From contig DATKRB010000010.1 in assembly GCA_035532415.1 (NCBI GenBank), positions 1 to 64,000 of the forward strand: a stretch of DNA of 64,000 nt, given 5' to 3'. The stretch comes from DATKRB01 sp035532415 (GTDB lineage Bacteria; Actinomycetota; Acidimicrobiia; Acidimicrobiales; RAAP-2). Under the pieces are notes generated by a model. The model did no database searches. It was not told the DNA's origin and worked only from the letters and a program-made list of their open reading frames with translations. Of this stretch, positions 42,793 through 51,176 are shown in pieces. Both the position numbers and the translations under genes were made by a program. Position 1 is the stretch's first letter. Each line of letters opens with the position of its first letter.

Positions 42793-44130
42793 ATGTCGTC
42801 GATCGCCACGCCCGCCGGTCTCCTGGGCTCGGAGAGCCTTCTCCCCCTGGTCGGGGCCCGGAGCGATTACGACCATCTCCTCGACCTGATCGGGAACCGC
42901 CGCTTCGTGCTCCTGGGGGAGGCGACCCATGGGAGCCACGAGTTTTACGAGGAGCGGGCGCGGATCACCCAGCGGCTGATTGAGGAGAAGGGGTTCACGG
43001 CGGTCGCGGTGGAGGCCGACTGGCCGGACGCGTACCGGGTGAACCGCTACGTGCTCGGGCAGTCGGCCGACCCTGATGCGGCAAGCGCCCTCGCCGGCTT
43101 CAAACGGTTCCCGAACTGGATGTGGCGGAACACCGACGTCGTCGACTTCGTCACCGGGCTTCGCTCCTTGAACGATGCGAGGTCCGATGAGCGGACGAAG
43201 GTCCGCTTTTACGGGCTCGACCTCTACAGTCTGCGAGCCTCGATGCAGGCGGTCGTCGAGTACCTCGACACCGTCGACCCGCCGGCCGCCGACGAGGCCA
43301 GGATCCGCTACGGCTGCTTCGACCACGTAGCGGGTGAAGGACCCGAGTACGGCCGTGCGGTGACGCTGGACCTCATGGTCCCCTGCGAGCGTGAGGTGGT
43401 CGCCCAGCTCGTCGACCTCCGGCGCCGAACCGCGGATCTGGTGGCTCGCGACGGCTGGGTCGCCGAGGACGAGTACTTCTACGCCGAGCAGAACGCCCGC
43501 CTCGTTCACAACGCCGAGCGGTACTACCGAACCATGTACGAGGGTCGCGTCTCGTCGTGGAACCTCCGGGACGAGCACATGGCGGCGACCCTCGCCGATC
43601 TCGCGGCTCACCTCGACCGCCTCGTCGGCCGGACCAAGATCGTGGTGTGGGAGCACAACTCGCACGTCGGGGACGCCCGGGCCACCGGGCTCGGGGCCTC
43701 GGGCGAGCTGAACGTCGGGCAACTCGTGCGGACCACCTGGGGCGACGAGTGCTTCATCGTCGGGTTCACCACCGACCATGGCAGGGTCACGGCGGCATCG
43801 GACTGGGGTGGAGCGGCTGAGCGCAAGCACGTGCGCCCGGGACTCCCGGGGAGCTACGAAGAGCTGTTCCACCTCGCCGAACCCGAGCGGTTCCTGGTTC
43901 CTCTCGGCGCGGGATCTCCCGAACCACTGAGGCACCCCCGCCTCGAGCGGGCCATCGGGGTCGTCTACCGACCCGAGACCGAACGCCAGAGCCACTGGTT
44001 CTCGGCGCGGCTCTCCGCCCAGTTCGACGCTGTCGTCCACATCGACCGCACGTCGGCCGTCGAGCCCCTCGACCGGAGCGGGCAGTGGGACAGGGGCGAG
44101 CCGCCCGAGACCTACCCGACCGGGCTTTAG
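42793..44130 (+). CDS. Erythromycin-esterase-family protein
   Basis: This 445-residue protein (ATG 42793 behind GAGGAGGT) matches the EreA/EreB-like fold. Visible are the FVLLGEATHGSHEFYEERAR segment with the conserved Glu-x-x-His, VAVEADWPDAYRVNRYV, the FYGLDLYSLRASMQAV region, and a later IVVWEHNSHVGDARAT with the catalytic-type His residues. Many chromosomal homologues do not confer macrolide resistance and act on unknown substrates, so resistance should not be assumed. It ends the stress/carbon gene run. Confidence 0.82.
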   Translation: MSSIATPAGLLGSESLLPLVGARSDYDHLLDLIGNRRFVLLGEATHGSHEFYEERARITQRLIEEKGFTAVAVEADWPDAYRVNRYVLGQSADPDAASALAGFKRFPNWMWRNTDVVDFVTGLRSLNDARSDERTKVRFYGLDLYSLRASMQAVVEYLDTVDPPAADEARIRYGCFDHVAGEGPEYGRAVTLDLMVPCEREVVAQLVDLRRRTADLVARDGWVAEDEYFYAEQNARLVHNAERYYRTMYEGRVSSWNLRDEHMAATLADLAAHLDRLVGRTKIVVWEHNSHVGDARATGLGASGELNVGQLVRTTWGDECFIVGFTTDHGRVTAASDWGGAAERKHVRPGLPGSYEELFHLAEPERFLVPLGAGSPEPLRHPRLERAIGVVYRPETERQSHWFSARLSAQFDAVVHIDRTSAVEPLDRSGQWDRGEPPETYPTGL

Positions 44131-44203
44131 CCGGGGCTCCGCTTCACGGTGCGTTCACAACGGGGAAACGACGGCGCAATCATCATTCCTTAATCTCTCC
44201 GCA

Positions 44204-44932
44204 ATGAGTACGGAGTCGCATGCAGAGGCGTATACACGGCCACACACGGCGAGCACCCTCGCCTACCAAGAGCTGAAGTCCTGGATCCTCATGGGCGAGG
44301 TGCCGGTGGGGATCCGGCTCCGGGAGGAGCGCATCGCCGAGCGCATCGGCGTCTCACGCACCCCGGTACGCGAGGCCATGCTCCGCCTGAGCGCCGAGCG
44401 GTTCCTCGAGCGCCACGTCGAGGGCGGCTTCCGGGTGGCCACTCCCAGCTCGAGGATGATCAGCGAGCTGTACGAGGTCCGTCGGGCGCTGGAGCTCTTC
44501 GCCCTCCGCCGGTGCGAGGACAGCGGCGCCGCGTACGACCAGGCCATCCTCGGTCGCCTGCATGCCGACTGGTCGAGCATCGACACCGACGTCGACCTGC
44601 CGGACCCCGAGTTCGTCCTGCTCGACGAGGAATTCCACGGAGACCTGGCCGAGGCGGCCGGCAACCACGAGCTCGCCGGCGAGCTGCGACGGGTCAACGA
44701 GCGGATCCGGCCGGTTCGCAGTCACGACTTCGTGACCCCGGGGCGGATCTCGACGACCATCCAAGAGCACCTGGCGATTCTGGCCGCGGTCGCCGACCGG
44801 CTCGAGGGAAAGGCCGCCCTCCTCTTGGACCGGCATATCCGGGAGTCGCAGGAGGTCGTCGAGAAGGCCTCGCTGCAGGCCCTCGAGCGGATGCTCTCCG
44901 CCGGCGCCGGAGAAGGGGCCACGTACTGGTGA
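44204..44932 (+). CDS. GntR-family regulator (FadR/FCD type)
   Basis: This 242-residue protein has an N-terminal winged helix (LREERIAERIGVSRTPVREA, then MLRLSAERFLERH) and an FCD-type effector domain (SELYEVRRALELFALRRCED and VLLDEEFHGDLAEAAGNHEL). The conserved Asp/His positions of the metal-binding FCD subgroup are visible (EFHGDLAEA and EHLAILAAV). Its stop overlaps the ABC ATPase start, so it is the first gene of the transport/hydrolase operon and its likely substrate-responsive regulator. Confidence 0.85.
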   Translation: MSTESHAEAYTRPHTASTLAYQELKSWILMGEVPVGIRLREERIAERIGVSRTPVREAMLRLSAERFLERHVEGGFRVATPSSRMISELYEVRRALELFALRRCEDSGAAYDQAILGRLHADWSSIDTDVDLPDPEFVLLDEEFHGDLAEAAGNHELAGELRRVNERIRPVRSHDFVTPGRISTTIQEHLAILAAVADRLEGKAALLLDRHIRESQEVVEKASLQALERMLSAGAGEGATYW

Positions 44933-46503
44933 ACCCTCTCCTCGCGCACCCGCCGGCCACCGACGGAACGGGGGCCGGCGCCACCGGGGGGATGCAGGGA
45001 GCCGAGCTCCTGGCCGTTCGCGGCATCACCAAGCGGTTCGGGGCGGTCACGGCCAATGACGCCGTGCACTTCACCGTGCGCTCCGGCGAGGTGCATGCCC
45101 TGCTGGGCGAGAACGGCGCCGGCAAGAGCACCCTCGTCAAGATGCTGTACGGCGTCTACCACCCTGACGCCGGGGAGATCGTGTGCAAAGGACGTCCGGT
45201 GCGGATCAGCTCCCCGTCGGCCGCCCGAGACCTCGGCCTCGGCATGGTCTTTCAGGACCTGAGGCTGGTCCCGGCCCTCACCGTCTGGGAGAACGTCTCG
45301 CTCCACGTCCGGCCCCGTGGCCGGGTGCTCAGACCCCGCAAGCTCCAAGAGCGGATCGCCGAGGCGGCCGAGCGGTACGGCCTGGCCGTCGACCCTTCGG
45401 CCAGGGTGGCCGATCTCTCCATCGGGGAGTGGCAGCGGGTGGAGCTGTTGAAGGTCCTGATGGCCGGGGCCGAGGTGCTGATCCTCGACGAGCCGACCAG
45501 CGTGCTCACCCCTCAGGAGGTCGACGCGCTGTTCGAGGTCGTCCGGCGGTTGCGCGCCGGCGGCACGGGAGTGGTGATCATCACCCACAAGATGCGCGAG
45601 GTGCGCGCCATCGCCGACCGGCTCACCGTGTTGCGATCCGGCAAGGTGGTCCTCTCCGACGCCGTCGCCTCCGAGGTGGGCGACGACGAGCTGGTGACCG
45701 CCATGGTCGGGGAATCGGTTCGACCGGTCCACAACGCAGGCGACGAGCAGGTGTCGGGCGAGGCCCCGGTGCTGGTCGCCGAGGGGCTCCGGCTGACCGG
45801 CGTGGGGGAGGGGTCGGGGCTCCGGGGGGTGGACCTGGCCGTTGGCGCCGGCGAGATCCTGGGGGTGGCCGGCGTGGCCGGCAACGGCCAGCGCGAGCTG
45901 TCCGACCTGCTCACCGGGGCGGCCCGCGCGGACGAGGGACACGTCGTCGTGGCCGGCAACCGGCTTCCCAACGGTGGTCCCCGGGCCTTTCGCGAGGCAG
46001 GTGTGGTGACGGTGGCCGCGGATCCGCTGCGGGAATTCGTCGTTCCCGGCCTCACCCTGGCCGAGCACGCCGCGCTGTGGGAGGCCGCCGGCTCGTCCCG
46101 CCGGCTGCACTTCGACCACAAGGGTGCCACCAGTCGGTTGGAAGCCAAGGGTCGACGGCTACGGCTGCCGCTGGCCCCGTCGGGTCGCCGTCTGGACCAG
46201 CTCTCGGGCGGCAACATCCAGCGGGTCCTCCTGACCCTGGCCCTGGGCGACCCGGCGACGGTGCTGGTCGTGTCCTACCCGACGAGGGGGCTCGACGTCC
46301 GCACCACCGAGATGACCCGGTCGCTGCTGCTGGCTGCCCGGGAGTCCGGCTCGGCGGTGGTGTTGATCTCCGAGGACCTCGACGAGCTGATGGCCCTGTC
46401 GGACCGCATCGCCGTCCTGGCCCACGGGAGGATCAGCGGGACCATGCTCGGCCGCTCGGCCGACCGGCGCGGTCTCGGCCAGCTGATGACGGGAGCGGCG
46501 TGA
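44929..46503 (+). CDS. Sugar/nucleoside-type ABC importer ATPase (two ABC domains)
   Basis: This 524-residue protein with two fused ATPase domains is typical of BMP-dependent nucleoside importers. In domain 1 Walker A is LLGENGAGKSTL, the signature LSIGEWQRVELLK, Walker B VLILDEPTSVLTP and the switch His IITHKM. In domain 2 the P-loop is degenerate (GVAGNGQREL), as is usual in the family, while the signature LSGGNIQRVLL is intact. The start GTG overlaps the GntR stop and the stop shares one base with the permease start. Confidence 0.87.
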   Translation: MNPLLAHPPATDGTGAGATGGMQGAELLAVRGITKRFGAVTANDAVHFTVRSGEVHALLGENGAGKSTLVKMLYGVYHPDAGEIVCKGRPVRISSPSAARDLGLGMVFQDLRLVPALTVWENVSLHVRPRGRVLRPRKLQERIAEAAERYGLAVDPSARVADLSIGEWQRVELLKVLMAGAEVLILDEPTSVLTPQEVDALFEVVRRLRAGGTGVVIITHKMREVRAIADRLTVLRSGKVVLSDAVASEVGDDELVTAMVGESVRPVHNAGDEQVSGEAPVLVAEGLRLTGVGEGSGLRGVDLAVGAGEILGVAGVAGNGQRELSDLLTGAARADEGHVVVAGNRLPNGGPRAFREAGVVTVAADPLREFVVPGLTLAEHAALWEAAGSSRRLHFDHKGATSRLEAKGRRLRLPLAPSGRRLDQLSGGNIQRVLLTLALGDPATVLVVSYPTRGLDVRTTEMTRSLLLAARESGSAVVLISEDLDELMALSDRIAVLAHGRISGTMLGRSADRRGLGQLMTGAA

Positions 46504-47612
46504 TGGCGATGGCCCCGGTTTCCGAGGCGCTCCTGCCCGAGCTGTCGGGGGATCCCGCCGACGATCCGGGCGGGCGCCGGCAGTGGTGGTCCCTGCCCGA
46601 CTACCGCCGGGTCGGGATCGTGGTCGGCACCTATGCGGCGGTGCTGGCGGCCTTCGGTGTCGTCCTGCTCCTGAAAGGGACGAACCCCATCAGTGTCCTG
46701 GACACCATGCTGCACTCGACCCTCCTCAACTGGGGGGCGGTGCAGCAGACGATCCTCCGTGCCGTCCCCGTCGCCTTGGCCGCGTTGGCCGTCACCATCC
46801 CGGCCCGGGCCGGGATGGTCAACGTCGGAGGGGAGGGGCAGCTCATCATGGGCGCGGTGGCCGCCACCGGCATGGGATTGCTGGTCGGGGCCACCTGGCC
46901 CGGCCCGTTGAGCTGGTTGGCCATGGCCCTGGCCGGGATGGCGGCCGGCGGCATCTGGGCAGGCATCGCCGGGCTGCTCCGTACCGCTCTCGACGCCAAC
47001 GAGGCGGTGACCACCCTCCTCATGAACTTCATCGCCAACGACGTGATGCTCTACCTGATCTACCAGCCGTGGAAGTACAAGGGTGGGTCGGGCCAACCCG
47101 AGAGCGCCCCCCTTCCGGCCGTCGCCCACCTGCCCCGGCTGCTCGGGAGCCAGCTGAACCTCGGGGTGATCGTTGCCGCCGCCGCCGCCCTCGGGGTGTG
47201 GCTGTTGCTGCGCCGGAGCGGGTGGGGCTTCGGGTTGCGGATCGTCGGGGGCAACCGCGAAGCGGCCCGCCGGGCCGGTCTCCCGGTGAAGCAGCTCATG
47301 GTGTCGGCCATGGTGGCCGGCGGGATGTTGGCGGGGCTCGGCGGGATGCTCAACTTCGCCGGGCTCGAGCTCCAGCTGCGCCCGGACATCACCGCCACCT
47401 TCGGTTACGTGGCGTTCCTCGCCAGCTTCCTCGGGCGCAACAACCCACCGAAGGTGGTCGGGGCCGCCGTCCTGTTCAGCGCCATAGCGGTGAGCGGCAA
47501 CGCCGTGCAGCTGACCTACGGCCTCGACGGCGCCATCGTCGACGTGCTGCTCGCGCTCATCGTGGTGGCTCCCCTGGCCCTCACCCGAAGCGCAAGGAGT
47601 GCCTGGCGGTGA
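46503..47612 (+). CDS. Nucleoside-type ABC importer permease 1
   Basis: This 369-residue permease of the BPD_transp_2 family has about eight to nine hydrophobic segments. Family motifs are IPARAGMVNVGGEGQLIMGA, LRTALDANEAVTTLLMNFIA (with the typical NEAVTTLLMN coupling region) and RIVGGNREAARRAGLPVKQL. It pairs with the second permease downstream to form the channel. It overlaps the ATPase gene by one base and the next permease by 4 bp. Confidence 0.86.
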   Translation: MAMAPVSEALLPELSGDPADDPGGRRQWWSLPDYRRVGIVVGTYAAVLAAFGVVLLLKGTNPISVLDTMLHSTLLNWGAVQQTILRAVPVALAALAVTIPARAGMVNVGGEGQLIMGAVAATGMGLLVGATWPGPLSWLAMALAGMAAGGIWAGIAGLLRTALDANEAVTTLLMNFIANDVMLYLIYQPWKYKGGSGQPESAPLPAVAHLPRLLGSQLNLGVIVAAAAALGVWLLLRRSGWGFGLRIVGGNREAARRAGLPVKQLMVSAMVAGGMLAGLGGMLNFAGLELQLRPDITATFGYVAFLASFLGRNNPPKVVGAAVLFSAIAVSGNAVQLTYGLDGAIVDVLLALIVVAPLALTRSARSAWR

Positions 47613-48520
47613 ACGGTATCGAGCAGACCCTCATCGGGGGCGTCGAAGGGGGAGCGGCCATCCTGATCCCGGCCCTGGGCGAGCTGGTGGGGCAGCGGGC
47701 CGGCGTGGTCAACCTGGGCGTGGAGGGCAGCATGCTCGCCGGGGCACTGGGTGCCTACGCCATGGCGGTGGCCACCGGCAACACGTGGGTGGGCCTGATC
47801 GGCGGGCTGGCCGCCGGCGCCGTCTGCGGGCTGCTGCACTCGTGGCTGGTGGTGCGCCAACGGGCCGACCAGCTCGCCAGCGGCCTGGTGGTGTGGTTCC
47901 TCGCGCTCGGCGTCACCTCGGTGTTCGGCACCGGGTACGTGAACGACACCGTCACCCCCCTGCCGACCCTGTCGATCCCGCTGCTCGGGAGGATGCCCTT
48001 CCTCGGCCCGGTGCTGTTTCAGCACGACATCCTCGTTTACGCCGGCTTCGTGCTCGTGCCGGCGATCTGGTTCGTCCTCCACCGCACACGCCTCGGGCTG
48101 GCGCTGCGGGCCACCGGTGAGCGGCCCGAAGTGGTGGCGGCCACCGGTGGCCATCCGGCGCTGGTGCAGGTGGTGGCGGTGACCTTCGGCGCGGCACTGG
48201 GCGGCCTGGGTGGGGCCCAGCTCTCGGTCGGGTACGTGGGCAACTGGTTCAACGACATGACCAGCGGCTACGGGTTCGTGGCGGTGGCCGTCGTGCTGTT
48301 CGCCGCCTGGCGGCCGTTCCGGGTGCTCGCCGGCGCCCTGCTCTTCGGCGTGGCGCTCGCCGCGGCGTCGGTGCTCCAGGCCCACGGGGTGGCCGTCAAC
48401 CAGTACCTGCTCGACGCCATGCCGTACCTGATCACCCTGCTCGCCCTCATCACCCTGGCCCGCAAGGGCAGCTCGGAGGCACCCGAAGGGCTCCGCCGGG
48501 CGCTTGCCGACACCGGCTGA
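47609..48520 (+). CDS. Nucleoside-type ABC importer permease 2
   Basis: This 303-residue permease (GTG 47609) has the motif ELVGQRAGVVNLGVEGSMLA, equivalent to the first permease's GMVNVGGEG, and HRTRLGLALRATGERPEVVA with ATGG as the cytoplasmic loop contacting the ATPase. It is the second half of a heterodimeric channel. It is separated from the binding-protein gene by 134 bp containing a GAGGACTGGAGAAGA-like ribosome site. Confidence 0.86.
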   Translation: MNGIEQTLIGGVEGGAAILIPALGELVGQRAGVVNLGVEGSMLAGALGAYAMAVATGNTWVGLIGGLAAGAVCGLLHSWLVVRQRADQLASGLVVWFLALGVTSVFGTGYVNDTVTPLPTLSIPLLGRMPFLGPVLFQHDILVYAGFVLVPAIWFVLHRTRLGLALRATGERPEVVAATGGHPALVQVVAVTFGAALGGLGGAQLSVGYVGNWFNDMTSGYGFVAVAVVLFAAWRPFRVLAGALLFGVALAAASVLQAHGVAVNQYLLDAMPYLITLLALITLARKGSSEAPEGLRRALADTG

Positions 48521-48654
48521 GCCGTTCGTCACTCCTCGCGCGTGCTGCGTCCCTCGGGGGGACGGCGTGGTCCCGCCTGCAGACGTCCCCACAGCAGACA
48601 TCCCGACAGCAGCGAAACAACGATCTCGCCCCGGCGAGGACTGGAGAAGAAAGC

Positions 48655-49800
48655 ATGCGCAAGCGATCGAGGTTCCTCCGGCTGATGGTCGTCGGGGCGG
48701 CGACCGCCATGTCCCTGGGCGGTTTCACCGCCACGGTGGCCGGCGTGGCCACCGCCGGTGCGGCGGCCAAGCAGACCACCGTCGGGTTCATCATGGTGGG
48801 TTCGCGGGCGGACTACGGCTACAACCAGGCCGTGTACGTCGGCAGCCAGGCGGTGGCGTCGAAGATGAAGAACGTGAAGGTCATCACGGCCGACAACATT
48901 CCCGAGAACGAGTCCGTCACCCAGACCATGCAGGCCATGGTGAGCGAGGGGGCCAAGGTCATCTTCGCCACCAGCTACGGCTACTTCCCCTACGCCCTGG
49001 CCTTCGCCCAGTCGCACCCGAAGGTCGTGGTGCTCCATCAGGGCGGGTTCCAGCAGGGTGCGTTCCCCCCGAACTTCGGGACGTACTGGGGCCAGGCGTT
49101 CGAGCCGGTGAGCCTGGCCGGCATGGCCGCCGGCGCGGTGACCAAGTCCGGCAAGCTCGGCTACGTGTACGCGTTCCCGATCAGCCAGACCATCGCCAAC
49201 ATCGACGCCTTTGAGCTGGGGGCGCAGATCACGGATCCGAATGCCAAGACCTATCTGGTCAACACCTCCAACTGGTGTGACCCGTTGAAGCAGAAGGAGG
49301 CGGCGACCGCGCTGCTGTCCCAGGGGGTCGACGTCCTCACCCAGCACCAGGACTGCCAGGCCACCGTCATCGGAGCGGCCAAGGCGGCGCACGCCTATGT
49401 GGTCGGCTACCACTACAACGCCGAGTCGCTCGACCCGAGCGGGTGGCTGACGGGCTCTGCGTGGAACTGGGCACCCGTGTACGAGGCGATCATCTCGACC
49501 GTGCTGAGCGGGAAGTTCACCGCGAGCAAGTACAACGCCAACTGGGTCGGGTCGTTCGCCGACCACGACAACCCGCTCATCCTGGCGCCGTTCGGCTCGT
49601 CGGTGAAGCCCTCGGTCCGGGCCAAGATCCTCGCCGCCGAGGCCAAGCTCAAGCAACCGGGTGCCTCGGTCTTCACCGGGCCCGTGACCTGCCAGGACGG
49701 CAAGGTGCTCTATGCGGCCGGCACCGTCCCCACCTATGCGCAGGTCAACAGCATCTCGTGCCTGGTGAAGGGCGTCGTGGGCAGCCTTCCCTCGTCGTGA
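48655..49800 (+). CDS. BMP-family ABC substrate-binding protein
   Basis: This 381-residue protein has a signal peptide (basic MRKRSRFLRLM, hydrophobic core, cleavage near AGAAA) and a BMP/Med lipoprotein-type fold: TTVGFIMVGSRADYGYNQAV, TQTMQAMVSEGAKVIFATSY and GKLGYVYAFPISQTIANIDA. No lipobox Cys is seen, unlike most binding proteins of this type, so anchoring is unclear. BMP proteins bind nucleosides or related heterocycles. The following hydrolases suggest a ureide or purine breakdown product. It overlaps the next gene by 4 bp. Confidence 0.84.
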   Translation: MRKRSRFLRLMVVGAATAMSLGGFTATVAGVATAGAAAKQTTVGFIMVGSRADYGYNQAVYVGSQAVASKMKNVKVITADNIPENESVTQTMQAMVSEGAKVIFATSYGYFPYALAFAQSHPKVVVLHQGGFQQGAFPPNFGTYWGQAFEPVSLAGMAAGAVTKSGKLGYVYAFPISQTIANIDAFELGAQITDPNAKTYLVNTSNWCDPLKQKEAATALLSQGVDVLTQHQDCQATVIGAAKAAHAYVVGYHYNAESLDPSGWLTGSAWNWAPVYEAIISTVLSGKFTASKYNANWVGSFADHDNPLILAPFGSSVKPSVRAKILAAEAKLKQPGASVFTGPVTCQDGKVLYAAGTVPTYAQVNSISCLVKGVVGSLPSS

Positions 49801-51176
49801 CCGGCCCAGCGACGACGGTCCCAGCCGTGACGGCCCAGTTGACCCGAGCGGTGCCCTACCCGTGGCCCTACCACGGCGGGCTCGACCCGAAGCGCTGCGC
49901 ACTCGTCGCCTGCCGTGATCCGCGGTGGAGGGTGCCGGGTCCGGACTCCGACGCCGCCGACGCCGCCCTCGCCGCCTTGGCGGGTGCCGTCTCTGCGGCC
50001 GGGGGACGGGTGGTGCTGGTCGTACCGGGTGTTGCCGGCTCCGGGGCCCGCGCCGACGACGCGGGCCCCGGAGCGGTCCCCGGCACCACGGTCGTCCGGG
50101 CGCCGGCCACCAGTGGGTTCTTCGGCTCGGACCTCCACGGCGTCCTGCGCCGTGGAGGGGTCACCGATCTGCTGGTGGCAGGCTGGGGGCTCGAGGGCCC
50201 CGTGCACTCGACGCTCCGGGCGGCGAACGACCAGGGATATGAATGCCTGCTGGTACCCGACGCCTCCACGCCCGTGGACGCGGGATCGGTTGCCGCGGCC
50301 GCCTCCATGGTGGCGTTCTCGGGCGGCATCTTCGGCGCCCACGCCCCTGCCGCCGACGTCTGCGCCGCCCTGGGCCCGCCGGCCGGGCCGGCGGCCGGGC
50401 CGGCGATGCTCCCCCCGCAAACCCTCACCCGATCACTGGTCGAACAGGAGACGCAAGTGACCGATCATCGGACCGCCGGGCACGTGCTCGTCCAAGCCGA
50501 TCCCTATCCGTGGCCGTTCGACGGGGAGCTCGACCCCGCCCGCACCGCCCTGATCCTGATCGACTGGCAGGTCGACTTCTGCGGGCCGGGCGGCTACGTC
50601 GACCGGATGGGCTACGACCTGTCGCTCACCCGGGCCGGCCTCCAGCCCACGGCGCGGGTCCTCGAGCGGGCCAGGCGGTGGGGCTGGACGATCGTGCACA
50701 CCCGTGAGGGTCATCGTCCGGACCTGGCCGACTGTCCTCCCAACAAGCTCTGGCGTTCCAAGCGGATCGGGGCCGGGATCGGCGACGACGGCCCCTGCGG
50801 CCGCATCCTCGTGCGGGGTGAGCCGGGTTGGGAGATCGTGCCCGAGGTGGCGCCCGCGCCCGGCGAGCTGGTGGTGGACAAGCCCGGCAAGGGAGCCTTT
50901 TACGCCACCGATCTCGGGCTGCTGCTCGAGATCAGGGGCATCACCCACCTGGTCTTCACGGGCATCACCACCGACGTGTGCGTGCACACCACCATGCGCG
51001 ACGCCAACGACCGGGGGTACGAGTGCCTGCTGCTCGCCGACTGTTCCGGGGCGACCGACGTCGGGAACTACGAGGCCGCGCTCAAGATGGTGACCATGCA
51101 GGGCGGGGTCTTCGGGGCCGTCGCCGGCTCCGAGGCCCTCTTCGCGGCGGTCGAGCGGGACGGGATGGTGGCGTGA
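49797..51176 (+). CDS. Duplicated isochorismatase-like cysteine hydrolase with inactive N-terminal half
   Basis: This is one continuous frame of 459 residues. The C-terminal half (about 221-459) is a complete biuret-hydrolase-like cysteine hydrolase: D256 (LILIDWQVDF), K362/K365 (DKPGKGAF) and C395 (TTDVCVHTT). The N-terminal half (about 15-190) aligns throughout (PYPWPYHGGLD with PYPWPFDGELD; ANDQGYECLL with ANDRGYECLL) but has R40, A102/T105 and P135 at the catalytic positions. GTG 50457 has a good AGGAG site, so a short active form may also be made. It is coupled to the amidase gene. Confidence 0.85.
   Translation: MTGPATTVPAVTAQLTRAVPYPWPYHGGLDPKRCALVACRDPRWRVPGPDSDAADAALAALAGAVSAAGGRVVLVVPGVAGSGARADDAGPGAVPGTTVVRAPATSGFFGSDLHGVLRRGGVTDLLVAGWGLEGPVHSTLRAANDQGYECLLVPDASTPVDAGSVAAAASMVAFSGGIFGAHAPAADVCAALGPPAGPAAGPAMLPPQTLTRSLVEQETQVTDHRTAGHVLVQADPYPWPFDGELDPARTALILIDWQVDFCGPGGYVDRMGYDLSLTRAGLQPTARVLERARRWGWTIVHTREGHRPDLADCPPNKLWRSKRIGAGIGDDGPCGRILVRGEPGWEIVPEVAPAPGELVVDKPGKGAFYATDLGLLLEIRGITHLVFTGITTDVCVHTTMRDANDRGYECLLLADCSGATDVGNYEAALKMVTMQGGVFGAVAGSEALFAAVERDGMVA

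Noticed and set aside
42793..44130. Erythromycin resistance gene
   Set aside because: The protein belongs to the esterase family, but the chromosomal stress-gene context and the breadth of the family do not support a resistance call.
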